Below are positions 1 through 9,400 of a DNA stretch of 64,000 nucleotides, piece after piece; within the stretch, counting starts at the first letter, position 1, and every line of letters begins with the position of its first letter. The notes below the pieces were generated by a model. The model was given only the letters and a program-made list of their open reading frames with translations. It had not been told where the DNA came from and searched no databases. The position numbers and the translations under genes were made by a program. Source of the DNA: an uncultured Bacteroidales bacterium (lineage in GTDB: Bacteria; Bacteroidota; Bacteroidia; Bacteroidales; Paludibacteraceae); NCBI GenBank assembly GCA_934716995.1, contig CAKUYO010000009.1, forward strand, positions 1 to 64,000. Reading direction: 5' to 3'.

Positions 1-942
1 GACATCTCAAAGGAACTTAAACACTACAAAGAATATTTTTGTAACAAGGTTGTATTCTGCAACTGCGACGACCCGTACGAAAGCAACTTCTTCAAGTATT
101 TTGCCCTTAATTTCAACGCATTGGGTCTCAAGAAACTGATTGCCACCTGCTACAACGGTTCGCCCGTGTCAGGCAACGAACTGCTGTTGGACTTCGGTAC
201 CACCGTGGACGACCCGAAGAAAGTCGCCTACAAAGTGGAGATAACCGAGGTAACGGACACCAACGGCGACGGGGCAATTAACTTGGCAGATATTCAGTAC
301 CTGATGCAGAATGACAAGAATGTGATTTCTATTCTGCAAGGCAATGGCGATTTCCGTAGCCCCGAGTGCGTGGAACTGCTGCAACAGGCTGATATTGTGG
401 TAACCAACCCGCCGTTCTCGCTGTTTCGGGAGTATCTTGCGCAACTTGACCAATACAACAAGCAGTTTGTGATTGTGGGCAATACGAATGCGCTCACCTA
501 TAAGGAGGTGTTCCGTATGTTTCAAGCCGACAAGATACGCACGGGCTATACCAATTTCAATGTGGGTATGTTCTTTGCCGTACCCGATACTTACGAGAAA
601 TTTCACCATATGGAGAATGGCAAAAAGATGGCGCGTGTCTCCACCTCGTGTTGGTTCACCAACTTGCCCGTGAAGAGGCATACCGATTTCTTGGATTTGT
701 ATAAGCATTACACGCCCGAAGCCTATCCGAAGTATGATAACTACGATGCTATCAACGTGAATACCTACACCGATATACCGTGTGATTACGAGGGCGTTAT
801 GGGTGTGCCGATTACGTTTTTGGACAAGTATAACCCCGAGCAGTTTGAGATAATCAAATTCCGTAAGGGAGATGATGATAAGGATTTGACAATAAATGGA
901 AAGTCTCCATATTTCCGTATTCTAATCCGACGGAAACAATAA
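1..942 (+). CDS. EcoRI-type adenine-specific DNA methyltransferase (5'-partial)
   Basis: The reading frame is open from base 1, so the start lies before the window; 313 residues are visible. The segment around visible residues 128-142 (QADIVVTNPPFSLFREY) carries the NPPF catalytic motif of N6-adenine methyltransferases, and the flanking sequence (GDFRSPECVELL before; FVIVGNTNALTYKEVF after) matches my memory of the EcoRI methylase family. Such enzymes transfer a methyl group from S-adenosylmethionine to adenine in a short DNA site. Visible residues 86-97 form an EF-hand or dockerin-like loop (DTNGDGAINLAD). A DUF262-HNH nuclease-like gene follows on the same strand, separated by 333 bases holding a GC-rich inverted repeat. 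A role in restriction-modification is inferred; an orphan regulatory methylase is also possible. Confidence 0.85.
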   Translation, partial: DISKELKHYKEYFCNKVVFCNCDDPYESNFFKYFALNFNALGLKKLIATCYNGSPVSGNELLLDFGTTVDDPKKVAYKVEITEVTDTNGDGAINLADIQYLMQNDKNVISILQGNGDFRSPECVELLQQADIVVTNPPFSLFREYLAQLDQYNKQFVIVGNTNALTYKEVFRMFQADKIRTGYTNFNVGMFFAVPDTYEKFHHMENGKKMARVSTSCWFTNLPVKRHTDFLDLYKHYTPEAYPKYDNYDAINVNTYTDIPCDYEGVMGVPITFLDKYNPEQFEIIKFRKGDDDKDLTINGKSPYFRILIRRKQ

Positions 943-992
943 AGTGAGAGTCGCCAATCTTAAAATTTGACACTTTTTATGGGTTGCGCAAG

Positions 993-1024
993 GGTAGCCT
1001 ATCCTATGCGCATCCTATGCTGAT
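993..1024. repeat. 11-base-period repeat (two units)
   Basis: Two near-identical units, ATCCTATGCGC and ATCCTATGCTG, lie head to tail at 1001-1022. This is one member of a dispersed set of intergenic arrays with an 11-base period in this window. Confidence 0.6.
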
Positions 1025-1097
1025 TGAAGCGACTTTTTTACAGAGATGAAAGGGAGAAGAATCTTAACAAATGATACTTTTTGGAGAGATTGGATAG

Positions 1098-1214
1098 TGC
1101 CGGGGACGCGGACGCCCCGTCCGCGGATGGTTTGGAACAAACCACGTAATAGAACAAGGCTGTCAGTTACAAGGCTACGCCTTGACCGCGGGCGGGGCGC
1201 CCACGTCCCCGGCA
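1098..1214. repeat. GC-rich inverted-repeat element with nested hairpins
   Basis: Arms at 1098-1126 and 1186-1214 (29 bases each) are inverted copies with about four mismatches. The 59-base centre holds two smaller hairpins: TGGTTTG-GAA-CAAACCA near 1128 and AAGGC-TAC-GCCTT at 1171-1183. Single arms recur at 46795-46820 and 59654-59694. It resembles a paired REP-type or small non-autonomous mobile element. It fills the gap between the methyltransferase and DUF262-HNH genes; apart from it and the 11-base repeat I see nothing else in 943-1275. Confidence 0.6.
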
Positions 1215-1275
1215 AGGGCATTAATGGGTAATTCGTGGTGAATTATATGTTTAATAGTCAAAAACTTAACGGAAT

Positions 1276-2391
1276 ATGATGAAGATTGATTTGGTGCCGA
1301 TTACGGTGCGGGAACTGTGTGCCAGTTACGAGGACTTGTCGGTGAGCGAAGAGGGTATCACCGGTTATGGCGGGCGGCTGAATATACGTCCGAAGTACCA
1401 GCGGGAGTTCGTGTATGACGACAAGAAACGCAATGCCGTGATGGACACCCTTTGGCACGGCTTCCCGCTCAACGTGATGTACTGGGTGCGTATCGGCGAG
1501 GACGCCTACGAACTGCTGGACGGGCAGCAGCGGACTATCTCGATATGCTCGTTTATTGCGGGCGAGTATATGATGACTTTCGACGGCAATCTGCTCGGTT
1601 TCGAGAACATGACCGACACGCAGAAGAACCGCATACTGGACTACACGCTGCAGGTGTATATCTGCGAGGGGACGGACGAGGAGAAACTGAAATGGTTCCA
1701 GACCATCAACATCGCGGGCGAGAAACTGACCGAACAGGAGATACGCAACGCCATCTACACGGGTCCGTGGACGACGCAAGCCAAGCGGCGTTTCTCGAAG
1801 TCGGGCTGCGTGGCGTACAAGATAGGTTCGGACTATATGACGGGTTCGCCGATACGGCAGGACTATTTCGAGACCGCCTTGCGCTGGATAGGCGACGCGC
1901 AGGGGCTGACGATTGAGCAGTATATGGCGCGGCACCAGAACGACACGGATGCCGACGAACTATGGCAGTACTTCCAGAACGTGATACACTGGGTGCAGGT
2001 GCATTTCACGAAACTGTACAAGAAAGAGATGAAAGCGGTGGAGTGGGGGCTGCTGTACAATCGCTACAAGGACACCGCGCTGACCGCCACGGCGATAGGC
2101 GACGAGGTGGCACGGCTGATGCGGGACTCGGACGTGCAGAAGAAATCGGGCATCTTCGAGTATGTGTTCGACCACGACATACGGCACTTGGGTATCCGTG
2201 CTTTCGACGACAACACCAAGCGGGAGGTCTATGAGCGGCAGGACGGCGTGTGTCCGCTGTGCGGCAGGCATTTCGGGATAGAGCAGATGGAAGCCGACCA
2301 TATCACGCCGTGGGTGGAAGGCGGCAGGACGGTGGCGGAGAACTGCCAGATGCTGTGCAGGGAGTGCAACAGAAGGAAGAGTGCAAAATAA
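1276..2391 (+). CDS. DUF262 and HNH endonuclease domain protein
   Basis: A 371-residue protein with two recognisable parts. Residues about 5-180 form a DUF262 (ParB/GmrS-like) domain with the signature DGQQR at 82-86, a motif linked to nucleotide-dependent phosphodiester chemistry. Residues 319-371 form an HNH nuclease: CPLC at 326-329, the DH pair at 341-342, N356, and CREC at 361-364 give a zinc-framed beta-beta-alpha-metal site. DUF262-HNH proteins occur in modification-dependent restriction (GmrSD-type) and other phage defence. The gene follows an EcoRI-type methyltransferase, so it could be the restriction partner of that enzyme. I cannot tell whether the target is modified or unmodified DNA. 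The ATG at 1276 is followed by a second ATG, and either could be used. Confidence 0.85.
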   Translation: MMKIDLVPITVRELCASYEDLSVSEEGITGYGGRLNIRPKYQREFVYDDKKRNAVMDTLWHGFPLNVMYWVRIGEDAYELLDGQQRTISICSFIAGEYMMTFDGNLLGFENMTDTQKNRILDYTLQVYICEGTDEEKLKWFQTINIAGEKLTEQEIRNAIYTGPWTTQAKRRFSKSGCVAYKIGSDYMTGSPIRQDYFETALRWIGDAQGLTIEQYMARHQNDTDADELWQYFQNVIHWVQVHFTKLYKKEMKAVEWGLLYNRYKDTALTATAIGDEVARLMRDSDVQKKSGIFEYVFDHDIRHLGIRAFDDNTKREVYERQDGVCPLCGRHFGIEQMEADHITPWVEGGRTVAENCQMLCRECNRRKSAK

Positions 2392-2397
2392 AACGAT

Positions 2398-2419
2398 GGG
2401 CTGCCCGAATGAGCAGCCC
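2398..2419 (-). terminator. Hairpin between convergent genes
   Basis: A 7-bp perfect stem (GGGCTGC / GCAGCCC) with an 8-base loop sits seven bases after the rlmD stop. On the minus strand it is followed by a T-rich stretch (ATCGTTTTATTTTG), which fits a weak intrinsic terminator for rlmD. It also lies just after the end of the convergent DUF262-HNH gene. Confidence 0.55.
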
Positions 2420-2426
2420 CTCCGTA

Positions 2427-3842
2427 CTAATCGCGTCTCTCGAGCAGCACCACATTCTCCACGTGCTGCGTGTGCGGGAACATATCCACCGGCTGTACGG
2501 CGGTTACCTTGTATTTGGCATCCAATAGCGACAGGTCGCGTGCCTGCGTGGCGGGGTTGCAACTGACATACACTATCCGTTGCGGCTCGGCAAACAGAAT
2601 GGTGTTTACCACGTCCTCGTGCATACCCGCACGCGGCGGGTCGGTGATAATCACATCCGGGCGACCGTAGCGGGCAATGAAATCCCTGTTCAGTATATCC
2701 TTCATATCCCCGGCAAAGAACAGCGTGTTGTCCAGCCGGTTGCAGGCGGCATTCACTTTTGCGTCCTCTATTGCCTCCGGAACATACTCTATACCAATCA
2801 CTTGTCGTGCCTGCTTGGCTACGAAGTTCGCTATCGTACCTGTTCCCGTATAGAGGTCGAATACCAGTTCCTTGCCTGTCAGTCCGGCAAAATTCCTTGC
2901 CACCTTGTATAGTTCGTATGCCTGTTCGGTGTTGGTCTGGTAGAACGATTTCGGACCTACTTTGAATTGCAGATCCTCCATCTGCTCCATTATATGGTCT
3001 TCTCCCGCAAACACGTGCACTTCTTGGTCGCCGATGGTGTCGTTCAGTTTCTCGTTTTCTACATAGAGCAGGCTCACAATCTCGGGAAACTCCCCGTGCA
3101 GCCACTCCAACAGTCCGCGGCAGGCATCATTGATTTTCCCGCCGAAGCAGACAATCAGCATAATTTCCCCTTGGTGGTTCGCGCGGATGATCAGCGTGCG
3201 CAACTGCCCCGTGTGCGTATGCTCGTTGTAGAAACTCAGTCCGTGTGTCCGTGCGTAGTCGCGTATGCCGTTGCGCAGACGGTTGTTGATTTCGGGCATC
3301 AGGTGACATTCCTCTATGTCCAGCACTTTGTCGAAGCAGTTCGGTATATGAAACCCCGCCCCGTAGGTGTTGTCCACGTTCTCCAATCCGCCTGCCGCAC
3401 GTATCTCGTCCCACGGGAGCCATTTGCGGTCGGCAAACGTAAACTCCAACTTGTTGCGGTATTCGTAGATATGCTTGCTTCCGAGTATGGGGCTTATCCC
3501 GGGCAGTTCCACCTTGCCGATACGCCGCAGGTTGTCCTCTATCTGCTGCTGTTTGTAGCGCAACTGCTCGGGGTAGGGCAGTATCTGCCATTTGCAACCG
3601 CCGCACGTGCCATAGTGTTTGCACACTGCCTCGCAGCGTTTCTCCGACGGGCGCACAATCCGCTCCACACGCGCTTCCATAAAGTTGTGCTTCTTCTTCG
3701 TGATCTGCAGATCGACTATGTCGCCGGGTACGCAGTACGGCACAAACACCACCATATCGTTGATGCGTGTCAGTGCTTTGCCCTCGGCGGCAATACCCGT
3801 TATCTCTACATTCTCTATCAAGGGTAGGTTCTTCTTTTTCAT
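2427..3842 (-). CDS. rlmD: 23S rRNA (uracil-C5)-methyltransferase, RlmD/RumA family
   Basis: 471 residues, within the family range. An N-terminal TRAM-like beta-barrel (about residues 5-60) is followed by the cysteines that ligate a 4Fe-4S cluster in RumA: C70 or C74, C80 and C83 within CKHYGTCGGCKW, and probably C179. The C-terminal half is a Rossmann methyltransferase; VYVSCNPATQARDL supplies the catalytic cysteine C428, and VDMFPHTQHVE is the family's closing motif. The enzyme methylates C5 of a uracil in 23S rRNA. Whether the target is U1939 or U747 cannot be decided from sequence alone. The start codon overlaps the stop of the upstream amidase gene (ATGA), which implies translational coupling. 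Confidence 0.88.
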   Translation of the reverse strand: MKKKNLPLIENVEITGIAAEGKALTRINDMVVFVPYCVPGDIVDLQITKKKHNFMEARVERIVRPSEKRCEAVCKHYGTCGGCKWQILPYPEQLRYKQQQIEDNLRRIGKVELPGISPILGSKHIYEYRNKLEFTFADRKWLPWDEIRAAGGLENVDNTYGAGFHIPNCFDKVLDIEECHLMPEINNRLRNGIRDYARTHGLSFYNEHTHTGQLRTLIIRANHQGEIMLIVCFGGKINDACRGLLEWLHGEFPEIVSLLYVENEKLNDTIGDQEVHVFAGEDHIMEQMEDLQFKVGPKSFYQTNTEQAYELYKVARNFAGLTGKELVFDLYTGTGTIANFVAKQARQVIGIEYVPEAIEDAKVNAACNRLDNTLFFAGDMKDILNRDFIARYGRPDVIITDPPRAGMHEDVVNTILFAEPQRIVYVSCNPATQARDLSLLDAKYKVTAVQPVDMFPHTQHVENVVLLERRD

Positions 3843-6433
3843 CGTTTTCTGCTTTTTGTCCGCTTGTTGGTCGCTAACTGCTGCGGCTGTTCAAGCGGTG
3901 CCATAAGTTGTTCTATGCTGTATTGGTATATCGTTTCAAAGTCCTCGGCAGCCTCCAAGGGGAACCCCCATACCAACGTACCCGAAGTCGGGTGGATGTC
4001 GGGTGGATAAGCGGTGGATACGCCTTTCCAAAGCACTCCCGCCCCCACACGCATATCCCGGTAGATGCCTGCCCGTTGCGCTCCGTCGCCCATCGGTTTC
4101 AGCCCCTCCGCCGCCTCGGCAAACAGTCCGTCCGCATTCGGCTTCGTCCTGATGATCATTGTGCATTGTGCATTGTGCATTGTGCATTGTACATTGCCGC
4201 TCCGTGTCGCTTTCTCTGCCGCCAATCCGTAGTGCAGCACCTGTTCCGCCCATAGTTTGTCGGCGGGGCGTGCCATTCCGCTGCCCAAGTAACTGCCGCT
4301 CATCAGCACCTTTCCGCCTTTGCTCAAGTAGTGTTGTATCGCCTTTTGCAGGTTCTGCGGAAGCACCGCCGTACTGTCCGTACCGCGCTCTTTGCCCGCA
4401 ATCACATCCACTATCGCAAACGTGCTGTCTATCTCTGTCAGCGCATCCGCGTTGGTCGAGATATACGAATAGCCCAACTCTTGCAGCACGCGTCCGTGCA
4501 GGGTGGGGTAGTCGTGCGTATTGCCTTTGACGATAGTCCCCTGATAGTCTCTGTAGCACATTCCCCAGCCGCAGTTGTCATCGTCCTGCCATTGGTGCGA
4601 CCGTGTCCAATCGTTCTGTTCGCCGATGTATGCCATACTCAGTCCGTCCTCCACGGCATACGTGTTCGGCACTATGCCCGCATACATGGAATCCGCAAAC
4701 CATTGCGGTCCGTAGGTCTGGTTGAAGTTGTTTACTATCAGCACCGTCGGTGCCTGCTCTTCGGGGGCAAGGTACGCACTCAGCACCTCGCTTTTCTGGC
4801 TCCGTCCGCCCGCATTGGCAGCCACTACATAGAAATCATACCGCTTTCCCCGCTCCAAAGACAATGTAGCAGAAGTATTCTCCATCCGCTGTTCCGTCCA
4901 ATCTCCGTCATCCACGCGCGTATATATATAATAATGTGTCGCCTTTGCGCTCGGCTCTAACGGATCAAAAGTATCTTTCCAAGAAAGAATAACACCCGAT
5001 TCTGCATCCCCCCTCTCTGAGGGGGTAAGGGGGAGTCGGGGCGTTTTTGGAAGTTGTATATTAAGTTGTTTTACCGCTAACGGCTGTACCACCGTTTTCC
5101 GCCCGTCCTGCTCGTGCAGGTAGCGCAGCAGCCCTTTGTACACCGCCCGTGCGGCAATCTGCCGGAACTGCGGGTCTAACCCGTACCGCATATCCGCCAT
5201 ATTCTTGTGGCTCAGCAGCTCCACCAATACCGACGGCACTACGGGGTATCTTGATTCGCAGTAGTTGCCGTTCAGCAGTTGTCGCCGCGTCCATTCGGGG
5301 GCTACCGTCCGCTGCAGGTCTTCCACCACCTGCGTCTGTATATAGTCCGCCAAGTCGCGGTTCAGTTGCCGTGTAACGCCGTTGGCAAATGTCTTGCGCC
5401 CCTGCTCATCGTGGTCGGTGTATATAGCCAGCGTCCCCACGATAGTCGTGTCGTCCAAGGCATCATACCCGTCGGTATGCAGTGCCAGACATACGTCCAC
5501 GGGTATGCCTAATCCCGGCTGACCGGGGTTCGCCTTGCTGCCGCCTGTCAGGTAGTTCACCCATAGCCCGCGGCTGCGCAGGTCTTCTATGTATTCGTTC
5601 CCGTTGTCCGACTGTTTCCATACCGTCTCCGGGTATCCGGCATCCTCTAACCAATATCGTGCCGCCTCCGCCCAACGGGGTAAGCCGCTGCGCCCTGTTT
5701 CTTCGCCTGCGTGGTCGTCTGTGAGACACCATACACTGTCTGCGCTCATCCGGAAATTAGCCCCGTTAAACGTGGCTCTCGGCTGCAGCACCGTAGCCCC
5801 GGCGTTCTCCAGCATCTCTGTGATAAGCCGCACATACTCTGTGGAGTACAGGTCTTCTACGGTGGTCCACATCGTCGCCCGCTGCCAGATCCAACAGCCC
5901 TTGTCTTGGTTGTAATAGGTGCCGTGGCTTGCCCAGAGGGCGATGTTCTTTCCGCTCAGTCCGTTCTTATAGATGTCGTCCGTGGGCGTATAGCCTGTTC
6001 TCGGGATGGCAGGCTTCGTATAGTCGGGGTATTTCTCTTTGCGTTTTTGCAATCGGGTGGGTATGAGTTCCGCCAGTTCGTACTTGTCGGAATAGATCTG
6101 TACTTTCCCTCTCCCGTTGCCTAATACCCAGCGGCTTACATCGTTTCGCATTCGTTTCAGTTCATCGGGCGTAAAGACAATACCTCCTAATGTGCCGTTG
6201 GTGCGTACCACCACCGAGTTGCCGTTCACCCGCAACTGTCTCACCCGCACGGGCGGAGCCCATACCGTGGCTGACCGTTGCAGCGTGGCGGAGTCCCCCG
6301 CTACGGGGAAGAAGAACCGGTTGTAGTACAGGTTCAGCGAGTCGCCCAGTTCCCGCATACCGATGGCATACGTCTCTGTGGCGGCAGCCAGCAGAATCAG
6401 TGTAAATAAAATATGTTGTAGATGTTTCTTCAT
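3839..6433 (-). CDS. Exported N-acetylmuramoyl-L-alanine amidase with fibronectin-like domain
   Basis: 864 residues. A signal peptide (about residues 1-23) is followed by an amidase_3-type region at about 150-440. The segments NIALWASHGTYYN, VCLALHTDGYD and VPSVLVELLSHKN look like its zinc-binding His, His and Glu positions; such enzymes cleave the bond between muramic acid and L-alanine in peptidoglycan. A fibronectin III-like segment follows (about 480-560), then a C-terminal domain I do not recognise. Two dispersed repeats are embedded in frame: a CCCCTC/GAGGGG palindrome near 5007-5043 (encoding TPSERGDAE) and a 7-base-period array at 4157-4196 (encoding QCTMHNAQCTM). The gene lies between mfd and rlmD on the same strand. 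A cell-wall remodelling role is inferred. Confidence 0.72.
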   Translation of the reverse strand: MKKHLQHILFTLILLAAATETYAIGMRELGDSLNLYYNRFFFPVAGDSATLQRSATVWAPPVRVRQLRVNGNSVVVRTNGTLGGIVFTPDELKRMRNDVSRWVLGNGRGKVQIYSDKYELAELIPTRLQKRKEKYPDYTKPAIPRTGYTPTDDIYKNGLSGKNIALWASHGTYYNQDKGCWIWQRATMWTTVEDLYSTEYVRLITEMLENAGATVLQPRATFNGANFRMSADSVWCLTDDHAGEETGRSGLPRWAEAARYWLEDAGYPETVWKQSDNGNEYIEDLRSRGLWVNYLTGGSKANPGQPGLGIPVDVCLALHTDGYDALDDTTIVGTLAIYTDHDEQGRKTFANGVTRQLNRDLADYIQTQVVEDLQRTVAPEWTRRQLLNGNYCESRYPVVPSVLVELLSHKNMADMRYGLDPQFRQIAARAVYKGLLRYLHEQDGRKTVVQPLAVKQLNIQLPKTPRLPLTPSERGDAESGVILSWKDTFDPLEPSAKATHYYIYTRVDDGDWTEQRMENTSATLSLERGKRYDFYVVAANAGGRSQKSEVLSAYLAPEEQAPTVLIVNNFNQTYGPQWFADSMYAGIVPNTYAVEDGLSMAYIGEQNDWTRSHQWQDDDNCGWGMCYRDYQGTIVKGNTHDYPTLHGRVLQELGYSYISTNADALTEIDSTFAIVDVIAGKERGTDSTAVLPQNLQKAIQHYLSKGGKVLMSGSYLGSGMARPADKLWAEQVLHYGLAAEKATRSGNVQCTMHNAQCTMIIRTKPNADGLFAEAAEGLKPMGDGAQRAGIYRDMRVGAGVLWKGVSTAYPPDIHPTSGTLVWGFPLEAAEDFETIYQYSIEQLMAPLEQPQQLATNKRTKSRKR
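4157..4196. repeat. 7-base-period array inside the amidase gene
   Basis: Five to six units of CATTGTG or variants lie in tandem and in frame, encoding the heptapeptide period QCTMHNA. The same unit, preceded by the same GATCATTGTG junction, is found in mfd at 9434. Confidence 0.9.
5007..5043. repeat. CCCCTC/GAGGGG palindromic repeat in coding sequence
   Basis: A copy of the dispersed palindromic family (CCCCCTCTCTGAGGGGG core), in frame within the amidase gene in the linker before the fibronectin-like domain. Confidence 0.7.
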
Positions 6434-6439
6434 ATAGGG

Positions 6440-9400
6440 CTATTTCTCCTCCCATGTGCCGTTCTCTATCTTGCCCAGCAGGTTGATGGCACCGCCTACG
6501 GTCTGCACTTGCATGATCGTGGCATAGCGGCGTCCCGTAGGCTTGCCTTTCTTGTCTTTTTCCTCCACCAGTTGGCAGCGTTGCGCCCGATTGACGACAA
6601 ACGAGATAATCTTGCCAAACGCCTCGCTGTGCCAGTAGCGGTCGTCGTTCTGCACGAAATACAGCACCAGCCGTCCGCTCTTGAGCATCACTTTTTCCAC
6701 ACCCAGTCGGCAGCATATCCAGCGCAGGCGCACCACGTTGAGCAACTCGTCCGCCTGCTCGGGCAGCGGTCCGAAGCGGTCTATCATCCGTTTCTTGAAC
6801 TCGGTCAGTTGGTCTTCGTCGCGCAGTCCGTCCAATTCGCGGTAGAGCGCAATACGCTCCGAGATATTCTCCACATAGTCGTTGGGGAAACCGAGGGGCA
6901 GGTCGCTTTCCAACTGGCTGTCCTGTACCCACAGTTTCCTGTTGTCGCCTCCGCCGAGGAGCATTGTCGTGCTCTCGTCGGTCTCGTCGCCGCTCAGCAG
7001 TTCGTCTTTCAGTTCCTGTACCGCTTCGTTCAGAATACGCTGGTAGGTCTCGTATCCGAGGTCGGCAATGAATCCGCTCTGTTCCGCACCGAGCAGGTTG
7101 CCCGCCCCGCGTATATCCAGATCCTGCATGGCGAGGTTGAAACCTGCCCCCAACTCCGCAAAGGTCGATAGTGCGTCCAGGCGGCGGCGTGCGTCCTCGG
7201 TCAGCAGTTCGCGCGGCGGTGCCACCAGATAGCAGTAGGCTTTCTTGTTCGATCGCCCCACGCGTCCGCGCAACTGGTGCAGGTCTGCCAACCCGTAGTG
7301 CTGTGCCGAATAGATGATGATTGTGTTTACATTCGGTATATCCACCCCCGACTCGATAATCGTCGTTGAGAGCAGTATGTCGTAGTCGTAGTTGATAAAG
7401 TCCTCGAGCCGCTGCTCCATCTCCTCGGTTGGCATCTGCCCGTGTGCCACTACGATACGTGCCTCCGGGCACAGGGCGTGTACCTTGCGCTCTATGCGCT
7501 CCAGCATCTCGATGCGGTTGTTTACGATGAAGATCTGCCCGTTGCGCTGCATCTCGAGGTCTATCGCCTCTTTGATGATGTCCTCGTCGTCTGGCGTGAT
7601 GAGTTCGGTCTGTACGGGATAGCGGTTCTGCGGCGGGGTGGTCATCACGCTCAGGTCGCGTGCACCGAGCAGCGAGAACTGCAAGGTACGCGGTATGGGC
7701 GTTGCCGTCAGCGTCAGCACGTCCACATTCGTCCGAAGGCTCTTCAGTTTGTCTTTCACCGCCACGCCGAATTTCTGCTCCTCGTCAATGATCAGCAGCC
7801 CGAGGTCGTGCCATTTCACGCTTTTGCCCACCAACTTGTGCGTACCGATCAGTATGTCTATCTTGCCCGCTTCCAGGTCTGCAAGCAGTTCGCGCACCTC
7901 CTTCGCCGACTTGCCGCGGCTCAGGTACTCGATCCGCACGGGGAAGTTCTTCATACGTTCCTTGAACGTGTTATAGTGCTGCAGTGCCAGTACCGTCGTC
8001 GGCACCAATACCGCCACCTGCTTGCCGTCGGTAGCCGCTTTGAAAGCCGCACGCATAGCCACCTCGGTCTTGCCGAAACCCACATCGCCGCATACAAGCC
8101 TGTCCATCGGCATCGGACTCTCCATGTCGCGCTTGATGTCGGCGGTGGCTTTCGCCTGGTCGGGCGTGTCCTCATAGAGGAACGAGGCCTCCAACTCGTG
8201 CTGCATATACCCGTCCGGCGTGTAGGCAAAGCCTTTCTGCTGCTTGCGGGTGGCGTATAGTTTGATCAGGTCGCGGGCGATATCCTTTACCTTGTCTTTC
8301 GTCCGCTCTTTGAGCCGTTCCCATGCGCCCGAACCCAACTTCGATATGGTCGGTTCCGACCCCTCGCGCCCTTTGTACTTCGAGATACGGTGCAGGTTGT
8401 GTATCGAGACAAACACGCAGTCCCCGTCGCGGAAAACCAACTTGATCATCTCCTGCGGTTTGCCGTTCACGGGTGTGGTAACCAGTCCGCCGAAGCGGGC
8501 TATACCGTGGTCGCTGTGCACCACATAGTCGCCTATCTGCAACTGGTTGATCTCCTTGAGGGTGATGATTGCCTTGCCGCGGCGGGCGTTCTCACTGGTG
8601 AGTGCCACGCGGTGGAAACGCTCGAAGATCTCGTGGTCGGTATAGCAGCATATCTTCAGCCCCTTGTCCACAAACCCCGCATGCAGGGTCTTGTCCACCG
8701 CTACAAAGCGTATCGGCTCGCCCTCCATGCTCTCGAAGATAGCCGCCAGACGGTCGGTCTGCTTCTTCTGGTCGGCAAGGATATAGAGTTTGTAGCCCTC
8801 ATCCGCCTTGCTGCGCAGGTCGTCGGTCAGCAGGTCGAAGTTCTTGTTGAAAACGGGCTGCGGCAGCGTGTCAAACGCAATATGCGAGCAGTTGCCCCAA
8901 TAACTCTTTTCGTTCAGTTCGATAGTGGAGGTCTCCGCCAGACGCTTTTTCAGCATCTCCGTCAGGTCGCTGTCTTTCAGTTCCGCGCTGCCTACCTGTC
9001 CGCCGAGTTTGTAAAACAGCAGCGAGAAATCGTTGCTCGCCCATATCGTGTCGTCGCCGATGTAGTCCGCAATCGTGTAGTCTTTCCCTTGTTCGTTCCC
9101 CGATGTCGCCCCGACGATGTCAACCTGCTGCACCTTGTCTTTCGACAACTGCGTCTCTATGTCAAACGTGCGTATCGAGTCTATCTCGTCGCCGAAAAAA
9201 TCCAACCGGAACGGGTCGTCGTGCGAATAACTGTACACGTCCACAATCCCGCCGCGCACGGCATACTGTCCCGGTTCGTACACAAAATCCACCCGCGCGA
9301 AACCGAGTCCGGTCAGTTGCTCCCCCAGCCGGCTCACCTGTATCTCTTGTCCCGTTTTCAGATACATCGTGTTCTGCTCCAATGCTTGCGGTGCCGGCAC

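Noticed and set aside
1276..2391. Complete type IV GmrSD restriction enzyme
   Set aside because: GmrSD single-chain proteins have DUF262 plus DUF1524 and are about 550 or more residues. This protein has a short classical HNH end and only 371 residues, so it is related in parts only.
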